Below, piece after piece: positions 61,829 through 64,000 of a stretch of DNA of 64,000 bases (within the stretch, counting starts at the first letter, position 1; each line of letters opens with the position of its first letter). Origin of the DNA: Cellulomonas sp. WB94 (GTDB lineage Bacteria; Actinomycetota; Actinomycetes; Actinomycetales; Cellulomonadaceae); contig NZ_QEES01000002.1 of assembly GCF_003115775.1 (NCBI RefSeq), forward strand, positions 1,798,001-1,862,000, in the 5' to 3' direction. A model generated the notes under the pieces. The model did not search any database. It was not told the DNA's origin and saw only the letters and a list, made by a program, of their open reading frames with translations. Made by a program: the position numbers and the translations under genes.

Positions 61829-63135
61829 CGGACGGTCCCTCCGGGAAGCGGGGTCGAGGAGTCGGCGGGGCGGCGGGGCCGGAAGACCCAGCGCCGCAGC
61901 AGGACGAAGCGCAGGACCGTCGCGCCGAGGTTGGCGACGGCGAGGACGGCGAGCTCGGTGAGGTGCCCGGCGGTCGGTGCCACGGCGGCGAGCAGCGCGA
62001 GGGAGCCGGACGTGAGCGCCCAGGCGAGCCCGAACACGACGAGCCCCTGCCCCTGGTGCGTGGCGGCGCGGCTCCGCCCGCTGATCCCGAAGGTGACGCG
62101 ACGGTTGGCTGTGGTGTTGGCGACCGCGGTGAGCAGGAGCGCCGTGACGTTGGCGGCCTGAGCGCCGATCGGGCCGCGCAGCAGGAGATACAGGAGCCCG
62201 TAGGCCACCGTCGAGGCGACGCCGACGACGGCGAACCGCACGAGCTGGCGCAGCAGGGTCCCCCGCGCGTCGCCGGTGCCGTGGCTCGCGTCGTCGGGCC
62301 CGGGCGGCGGGGCGTCGCCCACGAGCGGCAGGTGCGCGCGCAGCTCGGCGAGCGGCAGGCGTCCCGCGGCGAGGTCGCGACCGACGCGGGCGATGCCGCG
62401 CAGGTCGGCCAGAGCGGTCGCGACGATGTCGACCCGGCTGTCGGGGTCGTCGACCCAGTCGACGGGCACCTCGTGGATGCGCAGCCCGGCCCGCTCGGCG
62501 AGGACGAGCAGCTCGGTGTCGAAGAACCAGCCGGTGTCGGCGACCAGCGGCAGGAGCGCGTGCGCGGCGTCGGACCGGATCGCCTTGAACCCGCACTGCG
62601 CGTCCGAGAACCGCGCCGCGAGCGTGCCTCGGAGGAGCAGGTTGTACGACCGCGAGATGACCTCGCGCGACGGGCCTCGCACGACGCGCGACGTGCGGCT
62701 CAGTCGCGTGCCGATCGCGAGGTGCGAGTGCCCCGAGACGAGTGGCGCGATCAGCGGCAGGAGCGCGGACAGGTCGGTCGAGAGGTCCACGTCCATGTAC
62801 GCGAACACCTGCGCGTCCGACGCGAGCCACGCGGCGTGCAGCGCGCGGCCACGGCCCCGCTCGTCGAGGTGCAGGACGCGCACCCCCGGCAGCTCGGCCG
62901 CGAGGCGCTGCGCGATCTCGAGCGTGCCGTCGGTCGAGGCGTTGTCCGCGATGGTCAGGCGCGACGAGTAGGGCAGCTGGCTGTCGAGGAACGCGCGCGT
63001 CGTGCGCACCGCGCGCTCGAGGCCTGCGGCCTCGTCCAGGACCGGGATGACGAGGTCGAGGACCGGTGCGCTCGCGCCGGCGGTGAGCTCAGGGCGGAGC
63101 TCGGCCTGCGTCCTGCGGACTGTCGTGGTGTCCAT
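61825..63135 (-). CDS. GT2 glycosyltransferase fused to a GtrA domain
   Basis: A protein of 436 residues. Residues 25–250 are a GT2 domain like dolichyl-phosphate mannose synthase: LVIPVLDEAAGLERAV, LTIADNASTDGT, the D-x-D in YMDVDLSTDL, and RFSDAQCGFKAIRSDAA. From about residue 300 a GtrA-like four-helix membrane domain follows (RFAVVGVASTVAYGLLYLLL). The pair would load a sugar onto a polyprenyl phosphate and flip it, supplying the coupled GT39 enzyme downstream (ATGA overlap). The ATG at 63135 lies 62 bases after the kinase gene; earlier in-frame sequence crosses that gene. Confidence 0.88.
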   Translation of the reverse strand: MDTTTVRRTQAELRPELTAGASAPVLDLVIPVLDEAAGLERAVRTTRAFLDSQLPYSSRLTIADNASTDGTLEIAQRLAAELPGVRVLHLDERGRGRALHAAWLASDAQVFAYMDVDLSTDLSALLPLIAPLVSGHSHLAIGTRLSRTSRVVRGPSREVISRSYNLLLRGTLAARFSDAQCGFKAIRSDAAHALLPLVADTGWFFDTELLVLAERAGLRIHEVPVDWVDDPDSRVDIVATALADLRGIARVGRDLAAGRLPLAELRAHLPLVGDAPPPGPDDASHGTGDARGTLLRQLVRFAVVGVASTVAYGLLYLLLRGPIGAQAANVTALLLTAVANTTANRRVTFGISGRSRAATHQGQGLVVFGLAWALTSGSLALLAAVAPTAGHLTELAVLAVANLGATVLRFVLLRRWVFRPRRPADSSTPLPGGTVR

Positions 63136-63197
63136 GCGACCACCGTGGTCCGCCAAGGTCGGCAATCCCTGGACAGCACCTGTGCTGGGGCTATGAG

Positions 63198-64000
63198 CTA
63201 CGCGGCGGGGAGGCTCACGGTGAACGACGTCTGCCCCGGCGTGCCGTCGACCTCGATGGTGCCGCCGTGCGCCGTGACGACGGCGTGCACGATCGCCAGG
63301 CCCAGCCCGGTCGACGACCCGGCAGCGCGGTTGCGCGACGCGTCCCCGCGGGTGAACCGCTGGAAGAGGCGCGAGCGCAGCGGCTCGGGGATGCCCGGCC
63401 CGTCGTCCTGGACCCGGAACGTCACGACGTCGTCCGTCGCCCGCACGCTGACGACGACCGTGGTGCCAGGCGGCGTGTGGATGCGCGCGTTCGTGAGGAG
63501 GTTCGCGAGGACCTGCCGGAGCCGGGCCTCGTCGCCGAGCGCGAGCGTCGGCGCCGATCCCGCACCCGACGACGGCCCGTCGTCGTCCGGCTGGTCCGAC
63601 TCGTCCCCGTCGGAGCCCTGGCCGTCGAGCTCGAGGCGCCACAGATGGTCGGGACCGGCGGCGTGCGCGTCGGCGACGGCGTCGATCGCGAGCGACGAGA
63701 GGTCGACCTCGACCCGGTCGAGGTCCCGGCCCGCGTCCAGCCGGGCGAGCAGCAGCATGTCCTCGACGAGACCGGTCATGCGCTTCGTCTCGGACTCGAC
63801 GCGTGCCATCGCGTGCACGGCCGTGTCGGGCACAGGCTCGGGCAGCCGGCGGACGAGCTCGGCGTACCCGCGGATCGAGGCGAGCGGGGTCCGCAGCTCG
63901 TGGCTCGCGTCGGCGACGAACTGGCGCACCTGCGTCTCGGACTCGTGCCGGGCCGCGAGCGCCTGCTCGATGTGGCCGAGCATCTGGTTGAGGGCCGCGC
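63198..64000 (-). CDS. Sensor histidine kinase, C-terminal part (partial)
   Basis: The gene runs past the right edge, so only the last 267 codons are seen. They hold the end of a HAMP-like linker, the H-box (FVADASHELRTPLASIRGYAEL), and a kinase domain with N-box NLLTNARIHTPP, G1 VQDDGPGIP and G2 SSTGLGLAIVHAV. It is a classical membrane-bound two-component kinase. An acidic Asp/Ser/Gly-rich insert lies inside the ATPase domain. The response regulator is probably upstream, beyond the window. The glycosyltransferase genes follow directly and may belong to its operon. Confidence 0.9.
   Translation of the reverse strand, partial: AALNQMLGHIEQALAARHESETQVRQFVADASHELRTPLASIRGYAELVRRLPEPVPDTAVHAMARVESETKRMTGLVEDMLLLARLDAGRDLDRVEVDLSSLAIDAVADAHAAGPDHLWRLELDGQGSDGDESDQPDDDGPSSGAGSAPTLALGDEARLRQVLANLLTNARIHTPPGTTVVVSVRATDDVVTFRVQDDGPGIPEPLRSRLFQRFTRGDASRNRAAGSSTGLGLAIVHAVVTAHGGTIEVDGTPGQTSFTVSLPAA

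Overview
The window is high-GC DNA (third codon positions almost all G or C, many GTG starts, LacI/TetR/MarR/SorC/IclR regulators, RadA–DisA and MutY neighbours, DUF3494 and SipW-type surface genes). This fits a Gram-positive actinobacterium, most likely of the Cellulomonas group (Cellulomonadaceae/Promicromonosporaceae). The assignment is inferred from gene content and style only. I saw no rRNA, tRNA, CRISPR array, insertion sequence or phage gene, so this reads as ordinary chromosome with several accessory cassettes.

Layout. 1–12.8 kb: the start of a Tat-exported protein, a PQQ-propeller membrane protein, a TMEM175-like channel, and two TetR genes. One TetR is divergent from a ketosteroid-dehydrogenase-like flavoprotein, the other from a DHA2 drug exporter with palindromic operators. 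Then come small membrane proteins, a membrane-tethered MazF/PemK-like protein, a DUF3883 protein, an MFS carrier and an M15 lipoprotein. 12.8–20.8 kb: a zinc alcohol dehydrogenase, a class F sortase beside an ice-binding-like (DUF3494) surface protein, a DUF4914 P-loop protein, a DUF1345 protein and a TasA/SipW-like secretion trio. 20.8–27.3 kb: a cyclic-di-GMP block made of two GGDEF–EAL proteins around a PilZ receptor. 27.5–37.6 kb: DEAD-box helicase, msrB, a NERD protein, a marR–MFS pair, fucO, trmL, an aldo-keto reductase, a hydrolase and an SDR.

37.6–42.1 kb: an uronate (kdu) operon of MHS transporter, kduI, iclR and kduD. It starts from a strong promoter with IclR-like operators and a translationally coupled 35-codon leader ORF. 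42.1–50.8 kb: recQ, a sugar-epimerase-like SDR and the glycerol genes glpD–glpF–glpK, divergent from a SorC-type regulator. 50.8–58.7 kb: an ArgA-like acetyltransferase, mutY, the anaerobic ribonucleotide reductase nrdD–nrdG (two NrdR boxes upstream), disA and radA. 58.9–64 kb: a secreted/membrane protein, a GT39-like transferase, a GT2–GtrA fusion and the 3' part of a sensor kinase.

Working together. Several modules suit a facultatively anaerobic degrader of plant material: uronate and glycerol catabolism, two alcohol dehydrogenases, class III ribonucleotide reductase and c-di-GMP-controlled surface proteins. The most notable sequence signal is a set of GGGAC-N4-GTCCC palindromes resembling the mycobacterial DosR/DevR box. 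They lie upstream of the zinc ADH and fucO, with a degenerate copy upstream of nrdD, and suggest a shared low-oxygen regulon.
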